Part shown: positions 10,852 to 22,182 of the stretch, piece after piece
Numbering within the stretch: the first letter of the stretch is position 1
Layout: each line of letters begins with the position of its first letter
Source: Calliphora vicina
Taxonomy: Eukaryota > Arthropoda > Insecta > Diptera > Calliphoridae
Direction: 5' to 3'
Assembly (NCBI RefSeq): GCF_958450345.1
Contig: NC_088783.1
Location: 100,497,302 to 100,561,301 of the forward strand
DNA: 64,000 nucleotides
The notes under the pieces: model-generated
What the model was told of the DNA's origin: nothing
Seen by the model: only the letters and a program-made list of their open reading frames with translations
Database searches by the model: none
Program-made: the position numbers and the translations under genes

Positions 10852-12764
10852 CAGTGGCTCACATCGAAAGTCGGGCAAGTTATTACAAAAATTTTAACGC
10901 CTAAAATAAAAAAAAAACACTTAGGTGATTCCAAAATATTTTTAATACATTTAATATGGAATTTATTAAGGAACATTAAAAAACAAAAATTAAATATTTC
11001 AGCTTTATTAAAAAGAAACCAAAAACAAAAATATCAACAACACCTACATACATATATCTTGCTCACATTGAAAGTCGGGCAAACTCAAAAACTCAATTTA
11101 TCATAGAATAATCAATATTTTGTTGCGTATCCTTTTTGATTTTCTACAGCTTAAAGTCTTTTTGGGATGGAGTCAACAAATTTTTTGCAAACCTCTGGAC
11201 TTATTTTACTCAATTCTTCCTGTAATGCATCTTTTAGTTATTCTTTATTGGAGCACAATCGATTTTGCATTCTACGCCCTAGCTCATCCTACAAATGCTC
11301 GATTACATTCAGATCAGGGCTTTGGGCAGGCGTTTTATGACCTTAGGGCAATTGTACAATAGCCAGTTTTTGGCTACAAGTGATGTGTGCTTAGGGTCAT
11401 TGTCTTGATAAAATTTAAAATTATCAGCTTTATAATTAATTTAAACTATTATTCACAAAAAAATTAAAAAAATATACAAGCGTCTGGGCATCGAAGCAAC
11501 TAAATTTTCCAGTTCAGCGGACGTTATATTTTGCCATTCTTCTGGTAGGTTTTCCTTTAACATTGGTGCACAAGTAATAAGATGTTTTCGGATATTCCGT
11601 TGTAGAATTTCCCACACGTACTCAATAACATTTAAGTCCGGACTTTGAGGTGGTATGGACAATTGTGGTGGGCATGGTAGAGTAGCCAATCTTTGACAAT
11701 TTGAGACGTATGTTTCGGATCGTTATCTTGCTGAAAAATCCAATTTTAACCAAGAGTTAAAATATCAACCGGTGCTCTCAAATTTTGTTCCAAAATGGAT
11801 TTGTACTGATAACGATCCAGATTACCCTCAATATTCACAAACTTCCCACTCCAGAAGCAGCGACAGTATCCCCAAACCATCACACTGCCACCACCATGCT
11901 TAACTGTAGCGAGTAAGTTTTTCGAATCCATTGCTGTATTTGTTTTGCGCCATACTTTATCTCTCCCATCACTTCCAAATATGTTATACTTCAACTCATA
12001 TGTTATACTTCATTCCATGTCCTTTTCAAAGTGCTTTTGGGCGAATTCCAAACAAAGTTTACGATCCGTTCGCAAATTTACGAGGAATTCTGCTTTAATT
12101 ACCATTATTATTTAAGGTTCTTTAAATTGTTCGTGGATTAACAATAACTTCTGATCTTGCTGCGAGTTCTTCGGCCAATTTTGTGGTATTTACTTTTGGG
12201 TTTTTGTTGACTTCTTTTAAAATAAAGATTACATCTATACGATGTAGTTTCTTTGGGCGACCACTTCGCAGCTTGTTTTTAACTGTACCAGTGTTTTCAA
12301 AGTAACTGAATATTTTTTGAACTGTAGACTTAATAAATTGCACTGCTTAGTATTCAAAAAAAAACCAGGACATGCTGTGGTAGTATGTAGACTTTTGTCA
12401 ATGTTTTTAATGTTTTTTATGAATAATTTTGCAAGTTTACATTGCAACAAATTTGTTTTTATGATAGCAATAAAAATAGATGTCAAACAAAACTGCATTA
12501 TTTTTTTACCGGGTTTTCTCTCATAAAGTGGCAAAAATTGTGGTCGTACGTAGACTTATTTCGACCACTGTAGGTGTTAGTAATATTTTTTGTTTTTGGT
12601 TTCTTTTTAATAAAGCTGTAATATTTAATTCTTCTTTTTTAATGTTCGTTAATAAATTCCTTATTAAATGTATTAAAAATTTTTTGGAATCACCTAAGCG
12701 GTGTTTTTATTTCAGGCGTTAAAGTTTTTGTCATAACTTGCCCGACATTCGATGTGAGCCCCTG
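10852..12764 (-). mobile_element. Tc1-like element with long IR/DR-type inverted repeats
   Basis: TA duplications at 10850-10851 and 12765-12766 bound a long inverted repeat of roughly 190 bp. The left begins CAGTGGCTCACATCGAAAGT; the right, in reverse, begins CAGGGGCTCACATCGAATGT. A second direct copy, GCTCACATTGAAAGTCGGGC, lies near 11060, so the left arm has the outer/inner direct-repeat layout of IR/DR Tc1 elements. The minus strand carries decayed transposase pieces: FYQDNDPKHTS near 11385, including the second catalytic Asp, then SPDLNVIEH in another frame near 11300. A second Tc1 element is inserted in the right half. Confidence 0.82.
11453..12570 (-). mobile_element. Second Tc1-like element nested in the first, transposase broken
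   Basis: Minus-strand frames carry most of a Tc1-type transposase in pieces. The N-terminal HTH (12122-12343) has SVKN-like and SGRPKKL segments. The middle (11746-11994) has the KHGGGSVMVWG block. The C-terminus (11453-11689) has QSPDLNVIEYVWE and ends in MPRRL. At least two frameshifts separate them. The right terminus CAGTGGTCGAAATAAGTC (reverse strand, ending at 12570 against a TA) interrupts the outer element's inverted repeat exactly after its CACCTA. The left terminus is missing, so the insertion also lost outer-element DNA. Confidence 0.75.
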
Positions 12765-14341
12765 TATATACAAATAAAAAAAAATATAGCAAATGTCGGT
12801 TGCACTATTTTTCGATTTTAAAGTTAGTCGAACAAATTTGTGTATAAATCATTAAAAGCCTCACTTATTATGTTCGACATCCATATGTAGATGAAAAGAC
12901 AGAAAAGTGAAATGGAGGACTTGACATTTCAATCTAACTTATGTGATATAATATTAACAAATTTACATTGTTTGTATTTTCCGCACCAATATAACTTACA
13001 ACAAATAATTATGGAAGTCGCTTTTAAAATTGAATCTAAAACTCGTGTCTATTTGGTACGAATGTAAGAAAATAAACATTCTACGTTTATGCAAATTCAA
13101 AAGGGGTATTGACAGCTGAGAAAAAATCAACGGTCAATGGCACTGCTAAATAGATGTACGTACATATGTACATAAGTTTGTTTGTTTGTTTGTATGCAAG
13201 TATGTAAGTAAATATGTCCGAAACAATAACGACAACGAAAACAAATGTTGATGTTCATATGTTCGTACAATAGATTGCATTACTAAAAACAGCAACAACA
13301 ATAAGGCAAAAATACACAAATATGTACATACACTGTGCGCAATGCACTCTTCCCCCATTCCGCTAGAGACCTAACCGACTCCCTCTCAACACATCTCCTC
13401 TAATGTAGTAGTCGACTTTATAATTGTTTCTTCCTTATTTTTATTGAAGGACAGACACAAATCAAATATACATATGTATATGTATGTAGGTAAATACAAA
13501 AACTTACCTAAAATTTAAAGATGATGCTGATTTATTTGTAAAGATGCAAAAGGCGACAACCAACTTTGATGTGTCTAATGACGATGATGGTCTCACTAGA
13601 GAGTGGGTATGTCTGTCTGACTAGCTGGCTGGCTGAACTTATGTGAAATGTGTATGCAGAGAATCGTTTTGTGAAAGAACCCAATAAATAAAACACTGCC
13701 AAGCACACAAAGTAAACGAAAGAAAAACTTAAAAATAAGAGGTTTTTCCAATTACAATGAAATAATTTCAAATGAAAACGAATTTTATAGTCTGGCGACT
13801 ATGAATTGGAGAAATTATCTTGTATGGTATGAAAAAAATTCCTTTTGTTCCAAAAGTGAAAATTGTCTCAAATCATTTTCGCCGCTAGTCTGTTTTATTT
13901 GGTATTGACGGTGGACACAGGTAGTAGAGTAGGGGTGTATTGAATGCCGAACTCAAATAATCTTCACATGAATTTATGACATAAATTTCGTAGTTTTTTA
14001 CAAAAACTAATCTCACATCACAATATTAATTGTTTTTTAAACACTATTGTCTCAATTTAACAATTTTCTGCATTGATTTTACTGTTAAAAAAATTATTTT
14101 TCTAATCCAGACAATGCAAGGCGAAAATGTATATAACAACGCGTAGTTTTTTTTTGTTAAACTAACAGGGTTGTAGAGATTCGTATTAAATTTGACAAAT
14201 GATTAGTCGAGGTTGGCAACGCAATTTAGTACTAATTGATGATATCAAACATATGCTAGCCGTTATTACATTATATGTTCTAATAGTGTATTTCATTGTT
14301 GCCAATATAACAATTGTAAACTACGAATGGCTGCTTTCTAA
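12765..14341. other. Intergenic sequence, low transposon content
   Basis: There is no supported gene. The segment 13150-13520 is rich in GTATGTAAG/TACATA simple-sequence tracts and TTTG repeats. Short frames at 13146-13358 and 13532-13771 (minus) have no recognisable domains and follow the low-complexity sequence. An undetected regulatory region is possible, because this stretch looks less transposon-saturated than its neighbours. Confidence 0.35.
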
Positions 14342-14866
14342 TAGTGGATTTACACCTACGCCATAAACATGTTATAAGTTGTTTATGGTGATAAACTAGT
14401 TTGAGAAACTTTTTTATCCATACAAAAACAGGTTTGTAACTAGCTTTTGAGATAAACTAGTTACAAACAACGAGTTTGTGCTAATGCAACTCTGTTTTTC
14501 AACATTTTTCTGGCAACGCTGGTAACATTTGACATTTACTCAAAAATATAAAAACAGTTTCCTTTTAAAAAATAGCCAAACTGTAAGAAAAAATTTAAAC
14601 AATTTATTAAAATGTGTTTTTTTATATAATATGGACAACGAAAATGAAAGGTATGTTTATATGTACATATATATGTACGTGCAGCAACGTTTTTTCTTAA
14701 CAACGTCCATATTTTTATTAAATTTTTTTTATATTGAAGTCATCTGTTTTATGACTTGTCAAAAATAAACCACTTAACTGCCTAAAATGCAGATGTAAAC
14801 GGTATAGTTTATGAAAGTAGCTTATGATCATAAACTAGTTTGAAAATTACAAGTGTAAATGCACTA
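14342..14866. mobile_element. PIF/Harbinger-like MITE, copy 1
   Basis: The ends TAGTGGATTTACAC and (reverse) TAGTGCATTTACAC are flanked by TAA on both sides (14339-14341 and 14867-14869). A second copy sits at 41491-41971. Subterminal ATAAACTAGTTTGA blocks recur on both sides. A tiny frame starting MDNENER followed by a GTATG donor is kept in both copies (14630-14652) and may be a relic of an ancestral first exon. Confidence 0.8.
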
Positions 14867-15073
14867 TAAATTACACATCAATGAAGAATTACACAAGCTT
14901 GATATTATTTTTGTAACTAGACTAACTTTCGATGTCTGAAAACAATTATAAAGAAAAGCCAAAATCTGTTTCAAGTATTACGCTATTTTAGGGCTATTAA
15001 GAATATTCACAATCACTTGCAAAATAATGTAAAAATGTTGAGTTTAGTAGTTTCCTGAAGAGTGTGTTATATA

Positions 15074-16946
15074 CAGTTTGTCAATAAATTGTTTTCAAAA
15101 CTGAAAATATTCAACATATTTAATTTAATTAATAAATAAAAAGAATATTGTTTTATTTTTTTCGGATTTTTTTTAACAATTTATCTTCTTTATTTAATTT
15201 AAAGTAGTAAGTCAAAGGAAACCTAAAATTCTAATTATAGTTAGGAAGAATGTAGGAAAAAAGAAAATAACAGTATTCAAAAGTGCCAAACAATTGTTTT
15301 CAAAATAAAGTACTATAAAATAATACATCTATTTTTAGCGATTTGGTAACGTAATCTTCTAATATTATGTGCGTACACCTTTAGCATCAATCACAGCTGC
15401 CAATCTGCTCGGCATCAGTTTTGGACTATCGTATACAAGGGGAATTTTTAACCATTCTTCATTAATAAATTTCATTAAATCATTTTTATTCCAAGGGCTT
15501 TTTGTGACCATTTTCTTCAGAAAATTCCACGTATGGGATTCAGCATTTGTAAAGAAACCACGGTCGACATAAATATGATTTATGTTTTGGATCGTTGTCT
15601 TGGTATAGTTTGTATTTAATATTTTGGTCATTTTTAGGGTAAAAAAACCCTAAAAATGACCACAGTAATAGCCACAGAACCTTTTAATAGTCATTACGTC
15701 TTCTAAAATTCTAATTTATCTCACTTTTTTACTTGAAATACAACCCCGCACCATTATAGACAATTTTCCACATTTGATCGTGGGTATTATATTTTTGCTT
15801 CCAAGGGCAGTCAGTGGTTTTCTCCAAACCATGTTTGGTCCACTGTGGCTGTAGAGCATTATTCTTGTTTCATCACAATACATAACGTCATCCTAATAGG
15901 GTTTTTATAGGGTTTTTACACTAGCGCTCATCTAACATCTACCATCAATTTGCAAAGATGTTAACATCTTCCCATAAGAATTGCACAGGGCTGAGTGCCA
16001 ACATCTTTCTACATCTTTAAAAAATGTTCCTATCTCATTTCGTTCCACCTAACATCCTTCGATTATTTTAGTGTCACCACTAATAAAATGGAATTTATAT
16101 TAAGAAAAAAATGTAAACAAATATTTGTATAATAATGAGGGGACATTTTATTTGTTTAAAATTTGCTTGTGAAATTATTTAATTTGATAGTATAAAAAAG
16201 AAAACCAGTCTCAATTCATTTTGTTTTCGTAAAAACAATATGATTTTTAATATTTTTGCAATTTTACTGATGGTAGATGTTAGATGTTGCAAGTGTGTAC
16301 AAATCTTTCAAGTTTTCAACATCTTCCATACGTTTCGCCAAAATGTACGTAAGTGTAAAAACCCTATAACACTCTATTGACAGAAAAATGTGATCAATAG
16401 CATAATGTAGTTTTTAATCTACATTTTGCCTGAAAGTAACGGCATCTTTATAGTTACTCGCGATGATAATTTGTTTTTATTTAGACATTTTTGAACTGTT
16501 TCATGTGAAACTGATAGTCCACATTCATTTTTAAGATCCTTTGCATGCCTGTTTGTGGATTTGTTTCAATAGTTATTATTTTCTTTCATCTCGTTTTGTA
16601 AGAGACATTTTTCTGCAAGTTGACTTTTTTAATTCCAATAATTCTTCCTTCCCAGGACGGTTTATAATGTTATACACAGTTCTTAGTTGCAAATAAAACA
16701 TTTTCTAAAGTTTTTTAGTAGATTTTCCCGTATAATATTGATAATAAACTAATTGAATAATTTTCAAAACGGTTCGCTTCCTGGCATCTTTATATTTTCT
16801 TGTTTTGTTGCAAAACTTCGTTATTTTGATTGCTGTAGTTCACAGTTAATATACAATGCTGTCTCGTACAACATGTTAACATACACAAGAAGCGTTATAT
16901 AGAAACTAGAATATCTGATTATCTTCGGCATACACAGTTTATTCTA
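15074..16946 (-). mobile_element. Decayed Tc1-like element, transposase on minus strand
   Basis: The left end is TA followed by CAGTTTGTCAATAAATTG, with an inner direct copy near 15283. Reverse-strand transposase remnants run from the HTH near 16800-16650 (LRTVYNIINR-like), through CDETRIMLYS (first catalytic Asp, ~15880) and MVRGCISSKK (~15740), to the C-terminus SPKLMPSRLAAVIDAKGV (15365-15440). Frameshifts and stops are frequent and the second Asp region is lost. A 455-bp MITE is inserted at 15910. The right inverted end was not found; instead a direct copy of the left terminus lies at 16947, just before a solo LTR. Confidence 0.72.
15910..16364. mobile_element. MITE with GGGTTTTTACAC ends
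   Basis: The left GGGTTTTTACACTAGCG and right, in reverse, GGGTTTTTACACTTACG ends are flanked by TA (15908-15909 and 16365-16366). Inside the ends, CATCTAACATCTACCATCA near 15927 is matched exactly in reverse near 16267. There is no coding sequence. It interrupts the Tc1 relic. Confidence 0.75.
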
Positions 16947-16982
16947 CAGTTTGTCAACTAATTGTTTTCAAAACAAAAATAT

Positions 16983-17576
16983 TGTTACGAAATTGTACTT
17001 GAATTTAAATATACCGATTTTAACGGCTGATAAAGTTGCATAATGCTTTCAAATAGCAGTGCCCAAACTTTAACATATCTGTGGGCATTATTAACATTGA
17101 ATAAAAGCTTTCTGTTGACCATCGATCGTAAGTTGGCAACGCTGTTTGCAGCGACCGTATATTCGAATATTCAGCTAAGAACATTGTAAAAAGTACACCA
17201 CAGATGGCGTATGTATTAGAAACCTCTAGACAGTTAAAGAGCAATCTAGAGTGCAGATGGCAGTGTTATAAATAGTGGTAGAGGTTGCAGTCGTTAGTGA
17301 GTTTATCAGAGACGCTTTTCGAATAAACATCAACTGAGTGCCTTAAAGTGTGTTGTATTTTTCAAGTGAATTCGTGTACATTAAAAAGTGTGTCTGTATT
17401 TCTGCGAATTTATAAACGTGTATAAAAAACATTGAGTGACTATTTAATTCTGTTGTTGTACATTTTAAATAAATAAAGAGTTGTTACAATTTTCAAACTA
17501 CTAAACGGCTTTTATTTGCAATCAAAAGTATCCGGTTTATTTAAAGGAAATCAACGTAAAAGGTTAAAACGTAACA
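16983..17576 (+). mobile_element. Solo LTR 1, gypsy-type, 594 bp
   Basis: It begins TGTTACG and ends CGTAACA, so the ends are inverted repeats and keep the TG...CA rule. The flanks are ATAT and GTAT, a mutated 4-bp duplication; the other copies also favour ATAT. A TATA box (TTATAAATAG) lies near 17270 and AATAAATAAAG near 17469 would serve polyadenylation. No primer-binding site or gag follows. It shares long blocks, such as ATCAAAAGTATCCGGTTTAT, with the LTRs ending at 21237, 42444 and 46277. Confidence 0.85.
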
Positions 17577-17654
17577 GTATTTATATTTTAAATTTTTAAA
17601 AAGAAATTGGAGATTTTGAGTTGCTTTTTGGCAAATAATAACAGCTGAATCACG

Positions 17655-17970
17655 TAGTTCATATAGTGCTGTTGTCGGATTATTATTTTCCAAAGCCCAT
17701 TGTATGCATATCGCACTGGTTCCTCTAAAGAGCGTCAACTCAAAATTTTAAAATGTTCAGTAGAAGCAAAAAACTTTTTTATTTTCAATACATTACAATG
17801 AAACAACTGTACGGATACAACTGTATTTTTTGGCGAAAGAGTTGAGAAAATGATAGCAGATTTTTGCAGTAAGTAGATATGACCACTGCACATCGATTTC
17901 TTGCAAAAAGTGAAAATTGAAAAATTTTGAGTTGACGCTCTTTAGAGGAACCAGTGCGATATGTTTATAT
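17655..17970. repeat. Inverted duplication
   Basis: CGCACTGGTTCCTCTAAAGA near 17708 recurs in reverse near 17940, and the homology continues through GAGTTGACGC and the ATGCATAT border on both sides. Between the arms is about 180 bp of unique AT-rich DNA. The mirrored sequence could encode GTSAIC..., but no protein family is recognised. Confidence 0.6.
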
Positions 17971-17974
17971 GCAT

Positions 17975-18201
17975 CCAGAATACCAGGAATATCCCTTGTA
18001 ATGCCGGGTGATCTGGTTGGGTACATGCGCATTCTAGGCATCTTTGAAAATGAAAGGGACGAGTGGTTAAATCAGACATGGTGGCAGAATAATGCCGATG
18101 CATTGTGGTTTACTGATGGTTCCAAACAGGCTAATGGTGACACTGGGGCTGGTATCTATGGTTCCAATTTTCAAAGGGGCATCCCAATGGGTACATTCTA
18201 G
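17975..18201 (+). pseudogene. LINE RNase H fragment
   Basis: The frame contains WFTDGSKQANGDTGAGIYGS, the first strand and catalytic Asp region of a LINE RNase H domain. It is distinct in sequence from the fragment at 8657-8695. It stops where a hAT element begins (TAGGGTATTCATTCG at ~18200), suggesting that the hAT inserted into an older LINE copy. Confidence 0.65.
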
Positions 18202-18900
18202 GGTATTCATTCGACTAATGATCGTTCGATTAATCGAATAATTTCTTACGAATAATTATTCGAACAATTTAAAAATGGCCATTTTCGAATAACGAATAAT
18301 TCGAACAATTTTATGTAGAATAATCGAATTAAACGAATAAATGTTAAATTAATTAAATTGCTTAAAATTTTTCATAATTTAAAATTTAAATAAGTAATAT
18401 GACTCACAAAAATTGTATTGTTTCTGAAATTCGACAAATAACTAAAGACAAGGGGACTTTCGATCACTGTAGATGAGTGTTCCGATAGCTCCTTCTATAA
18501 ATATATAAATATTACTGCAAGAAGTTACAATTCTAAAAACAAATCTTTCAAAATTTTTAACTTAGGACTTGAACCAATGAAAATAGAAGGTACGGAATAA
18601 AATATTTGTTATTTAGCTGGCGAAATATTAGAAGAATCGAAATTAATAATCGAAATTTTAACTTAGATTAAACTGGAGTTGAATGTGATGGAGAATGTGA
18701 TTTTGAAACGTTCGTCGAAAGTGATATTGAGGATAACATTTATAATGATTACATTGAAATAGATGAAGGACATGATCTTAAAATATATGTATATAAGTGA
18801 TGTTATTAACCGAGTACGTAAGTGTTGCAAAATATGTAATAAATCAAATGATAAACACAAATATTGCAAACATGTACATGATTTTGAACATCTTTGACTG
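18199..18900 (+). mobile_element. Decayed hAT transposon with ATTCGAA-rich left end
   Basis: The left terminus TAGGGTATTCATTCG is followed by repeated ATTCGATTAATCGAAT words to ~18330. Downstream, plus-strand pieces of a hAT transposase survive: ITVDECSDSSFYKYINITAR (~18459-18520), matching the conserved DEWTS/D region, then FNLGLEPM. Near 18800 a different frame reads INRVRKCCKICNKS, resembling the hAT IxKVRKIVKxFRKSP motif. Many stops and frameshifts interrupt it. The right end is not clear. Confidence 0.65.
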
Positions 18901-18990
18901 ATTTCAAATTAGCCACGTTCACTGACAATGATATCAAACTTTGGACAGATTCCCTTTATTGTGTAATTCCCCAAGACGACTTTATTAAGC

Positions 18991-19078
18991 AAATTATTGA
19001 ATAGATAATTTTCGTAATTGAAACACAAAAAATAACAAAAATGTGTTTTCAATTACGAAAATTATCTATTCAATAATT
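18991..19078. repeat. Near-perfect 36-bp hairpin
   Basis: AAATTATTGAATAGATAATT continuing to GAAACAC at 18991-19026 is mirrored at 19042-19078 with one extra T; the loop is 16 bp. More copies of the AAAATT/ATTCAAT words follow to 19150, so this may be the right subterminal region of the decayed hAT element to the left. Confidence 0.7.
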
Positions 19079-19079
19079 T

Positions 19080-19955
19080 TTGTATTTGAAATTCAATCAA
19101 TAACGAAAATTGTATATTCAATTGTCAAAATAATCAAATTCAAAACTCAAAATTCAATAGAAAATATCAAAAAATTTAGTTTTTGAGCAAATGAATACTT
19201 GATTTAATTATGAAATAATTGAAACCAGTTCAATATGTGACAAATATTTGAATTTTGATCGTAAAATCGCTGCTGATATTGAAACATTTTTCCTTTGTTT
19301 TACAAACCACTTATAAAGCATTTTTTCCATTCTTGGGTACTCAGCTTTTTTTTAAGGTTGTACGAACTTTAAACCGAAGAGTTATGGAATCACCTGTTTT
19401 AAATTTGTTTTTAAAACTCTAATTTTTGAGAAATCTTTGGCTTTAAAATATGTTGAACTTTTCCCATGTTAACAGATGTATTTAGTAAATACTATTTACA
19501 CAACAAAAGACACGAATAAACTGATAAAATTGAAGATCAAAATCATCCAAAAAGGTCCAAAAGACGAAGATTTCCCCGTTTTTGTTTATAGACATTGTAA
19601 TCAAATTTAAAAAAAAATTGGATGTTCTCTATCAGTAAAAAAAATAACCAAGTGATTAGGCCCACTTTCCTAGGTTACAAATACGATTTTGTGGATTAGG
19701 TATAAAAATACCCACTTCGGCATATGTGGGTTCTAAAACATGAAATATGAATTTAATTTTTCAAGTAAAAAATGTATTTTTTAATTATTGGATATAATTA
19801 TATTGACAATACAGACAAATATTTATATTCAATATGAACAAAAGTTTAATTTTTCTGATTTTCAATTGTCTTGGGGCACCTAAAAACATCAAAACAGGTA
19901 AGTAATCTTTGGTAAGTTTAACTTATTAATAGGCAACTTTACCGGTTTAAGCCTA
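19080..19955. other. Unassigned AT-rich sequence
   Basis: No gene, RNA or clear transposon boundary was seen. Confidence 0.3.
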
Positions 19956-20225
19956 GTACTCTGTTCATATTTGCGAAAAATTATGGTTTTTTCATGCGAA
20001 AAATTTTACATGCTGTTTGACAGCTAGCTGTTGGTTTTAATTTCGTGCGAAAGAAGTGCTGCTTACGTTATTTCGTGTGGAAAAATAAGGTTGCCAGATT
20101 TATTTCACATGTTTTCCACAATAAAAACAGAGTACTGCTTTTGCGAAATTATTTCGCATATATTTCATTCCAAATATTTTATATGTAGTTTGACATCATT
20201 TCGCACGAAATTTTGAACAGAGTAC
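19956..20225. mobile_element. 270-bp MITE with GCGAAA words
   Basis: The ends are GTACTCTGTTCA and TGAACAGAGTAC, flanked by CTA on each side (19953-19955 and 20226-20228), a PIF/Harbinger-like 3-bp duplication. At least six GCGAAA/TTTCGC words occur across both halves. There is no coding potential. Confidence 0.75.
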
Positions 20226-20694
20226 CTAGCTTTAAACAAAAAAAATTCCATACATTTTCGCTAATGTGCATTGTTAACACCAATGTTTTTAATTTGTTTT
20301 CCTTAGTGCAGCTTTGGATCTAATACTTATGGCTGTCATAAGTCGTGTTCCCGTTTCGTAATCTTATATGTAAATTTATATAAATAAATTGATTATTATG
20401 TCTTGAAAATCTCAAAATTTAAATCTCAGGTACGGAAAAACTATAGGAGGTATTGTCATACTTTTCATATTTCTATTCCCTATTATGTTCTCAATAAATC
20501 CCAATGTGATGATCTGAAATTTGTTTAACAAAATTTTTAAAAATTTGAAATTGGAGATTGCCGGTAAAAAAAATTAAATTTTTTTGGTTATAGCTGCGAA
20601 TATGTTAACGGTATCCTACAAAGACAAAAACTCATATACAAGTAAATATGGATATATTTAAAGTAAAAATAAGTTTTTATTGTAATATTTCTCA

Positions 20695-21237
20695 AAATTG
20701 TACTTGAATTCAAATATAACGATTTTAACGGCTGATTTAAAGTTGCATAATGCTACTTGAAAGCAGTGCCTCTCAAACTGCAACATATCTGTGGGCATTA
20801 TTAACATTAAATAAAAGCTTTGAGTTGATCATTGATCGTAAGTATGGCAACGCTGAATGTTTGCTAGCTTTGACAGTTAAAGAACATTGTAGAAAGTTCA
20901 CCAGAGATGGCGTATGCTCTAGGCTTCGAAAATACGAACTTTGAGAGCTAAAGAACAATCTAGAGTGCTATTCGAATAAACATCAACTGAGTGCCTTAAA
21001 GTGTGCTATATATTTCAAGTGAATTCGTGTACATTATAAAGTGAGTATGTATTTCTGCGAATTTATAAACGTATATAAAAAACACTAAGTGACTATTTAA
21101 TTCTGTTGTTGTACATTTTAAATAAATAAAGAGTTGTTACAATTTTCAAACTACTAAACGGCTTTTATTTGCAATCAAAAGTATCCGGTTTATTTAAAGG
21201 AAATCAACCAACGTTTTGAAAAGGTTAAAACCTAACA
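20695..21237 (+). mobile_element. Solo LTR 2, 5' end lost
   Basis: It is homologous to LTR 1 from AAATTGTACTTGAAT to CCTAACA. The first ~8 bases (TGTTACG-) and the left target duplication are missing, while the right flank ATAT fits the empty site in the fold-back paralogue near 58010. Central deletions shorten the TATA-box region. There is no internal retrotransposon sequence. Confidence 0.8.
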
Positions 21238-21372
21238 ATATGTTAATTTTGTTTCTACATTTCTTGTCCTAGTGTCCTACGTTAATGGCCTTTAAAATTT
21301 TTTAACCAATTTTTGTTTTTTATATCTTATTAGAACGACAATTACGTACACATTGCGATTCTTTTAAATTAA

Positions 21373-21730
21373 TAGGCCTGTCACACAATTCCATTCCCAT
21401 CGAAAGTGGAATTAATTCCGCATTTTGCTTCTTCAGAAAAAGTAAAACGAAAATTTCTTTCGAAATGAAACCACTTTCAGTTTTTAAAGTGGAATTGATA
21501 TTTCTTTGTATTTATTTGTTTTTCTAAAAAATTATAATCAATTTCTGTACCAAAAACTTCATTTTTGTTTTAATATTAAAAACGTTGTCTAATTAAAATC
21601 AGAAATACAGAATTATTAAATATTTTTTGAATTAATAAGTTACACGGAATCTGAAGAACCAAAAACGAAATCGATCGGAATAAAAACTACGGAATTGAAA
21701 CCATTCCATATAAAATATGTGACAGGCCTG
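21373..21730. mobile_element. MITE, GGCCTGTCACA family, 358 bp
   Basis: The ends TAGGCCTGTCACA and (reverse) CAGGCCTGTCACA are flanked by TAA on both sides. The empty site is visible in the paralogous fold-back copy near 58172 (TTTAAATTAAATTG), which supports the 3-bp duplication and points to a PIF/Harbinger-like element. GTGGAATT words recur inside. There is no coding sequence. Confidence 0.8.
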
Positions 21731-21830
21731 TAAATTGCAAAAGTAACTATTTAATGGCAAAATTTTGTAAATGCACCTCAAAACTAAATCGAAAGTCGGC
21801 ACGGGTTGCCCTTCTTAGAATAAGCTAAAA

Positions 21831-22182
21831 TTTTTTTTTGCTGGTATTTTTGGTCATTACGAAAGTTTTCAGCGGGTACCGTGTCAATATTTCAAACATT
21901 TAATTCTAAGGGACAATCTAATATATATATGTGCTACTTAGCCCCGGTCAATTTTCAAATTCTCTTTTGAAACTACATTCGTGTACATACAGTTAAGCTT
22001 CTGCTTTTCAGTTTTTTGACATTTCTGTACAGAACGAATACGAATGAATAAATGTGGATGACAAACTCATATACAAGTAAATATGTATATGTATGCCCAT
22101 GAAGTAAACTTCATGGACATGAAACAGATTACCCTTTTCCATTCCTCTTTCCCCTTTCATCAAAAAATTCAAATGTTTTGTA
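21831..22182. other. Unassigned intergenic sequence
   Basis: Nothing recognisable apart from AT-rich tracts and a short inverted pair GAAGTAAACTTC near 22100. Confidence 0.3.

Larger units (their letters stand above)
20410..21830. mobile_element. Half copy of the large fold-back element
   Basis: It matches one arm of the 56494-58402 element: CTATAGGAGGTATTGTCATA, then AAATTGGAGATTGCCGGT, then TATACAAGTAAATATGGATA and ACGACAATTACGTACACAT. Alignment to that arm shows that an LTR (20695-21237) and a MITE (21373-21730) were inserted after the half copy formed. The opposite arm is absent. Confidence 0.7.

Noticed and set aside
13146..13771. Possible small genes at 13146-13358 and 13532-13771
   Set aside because: The frames follow TACATA/AACAAC low-complexity tracts and have no domains or splice support.
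15365..15572. Plus-strand 67-codon frame
   Set aside because: It is the antisense shadow of the Tc1 transposase C-terminus on the minus strand.
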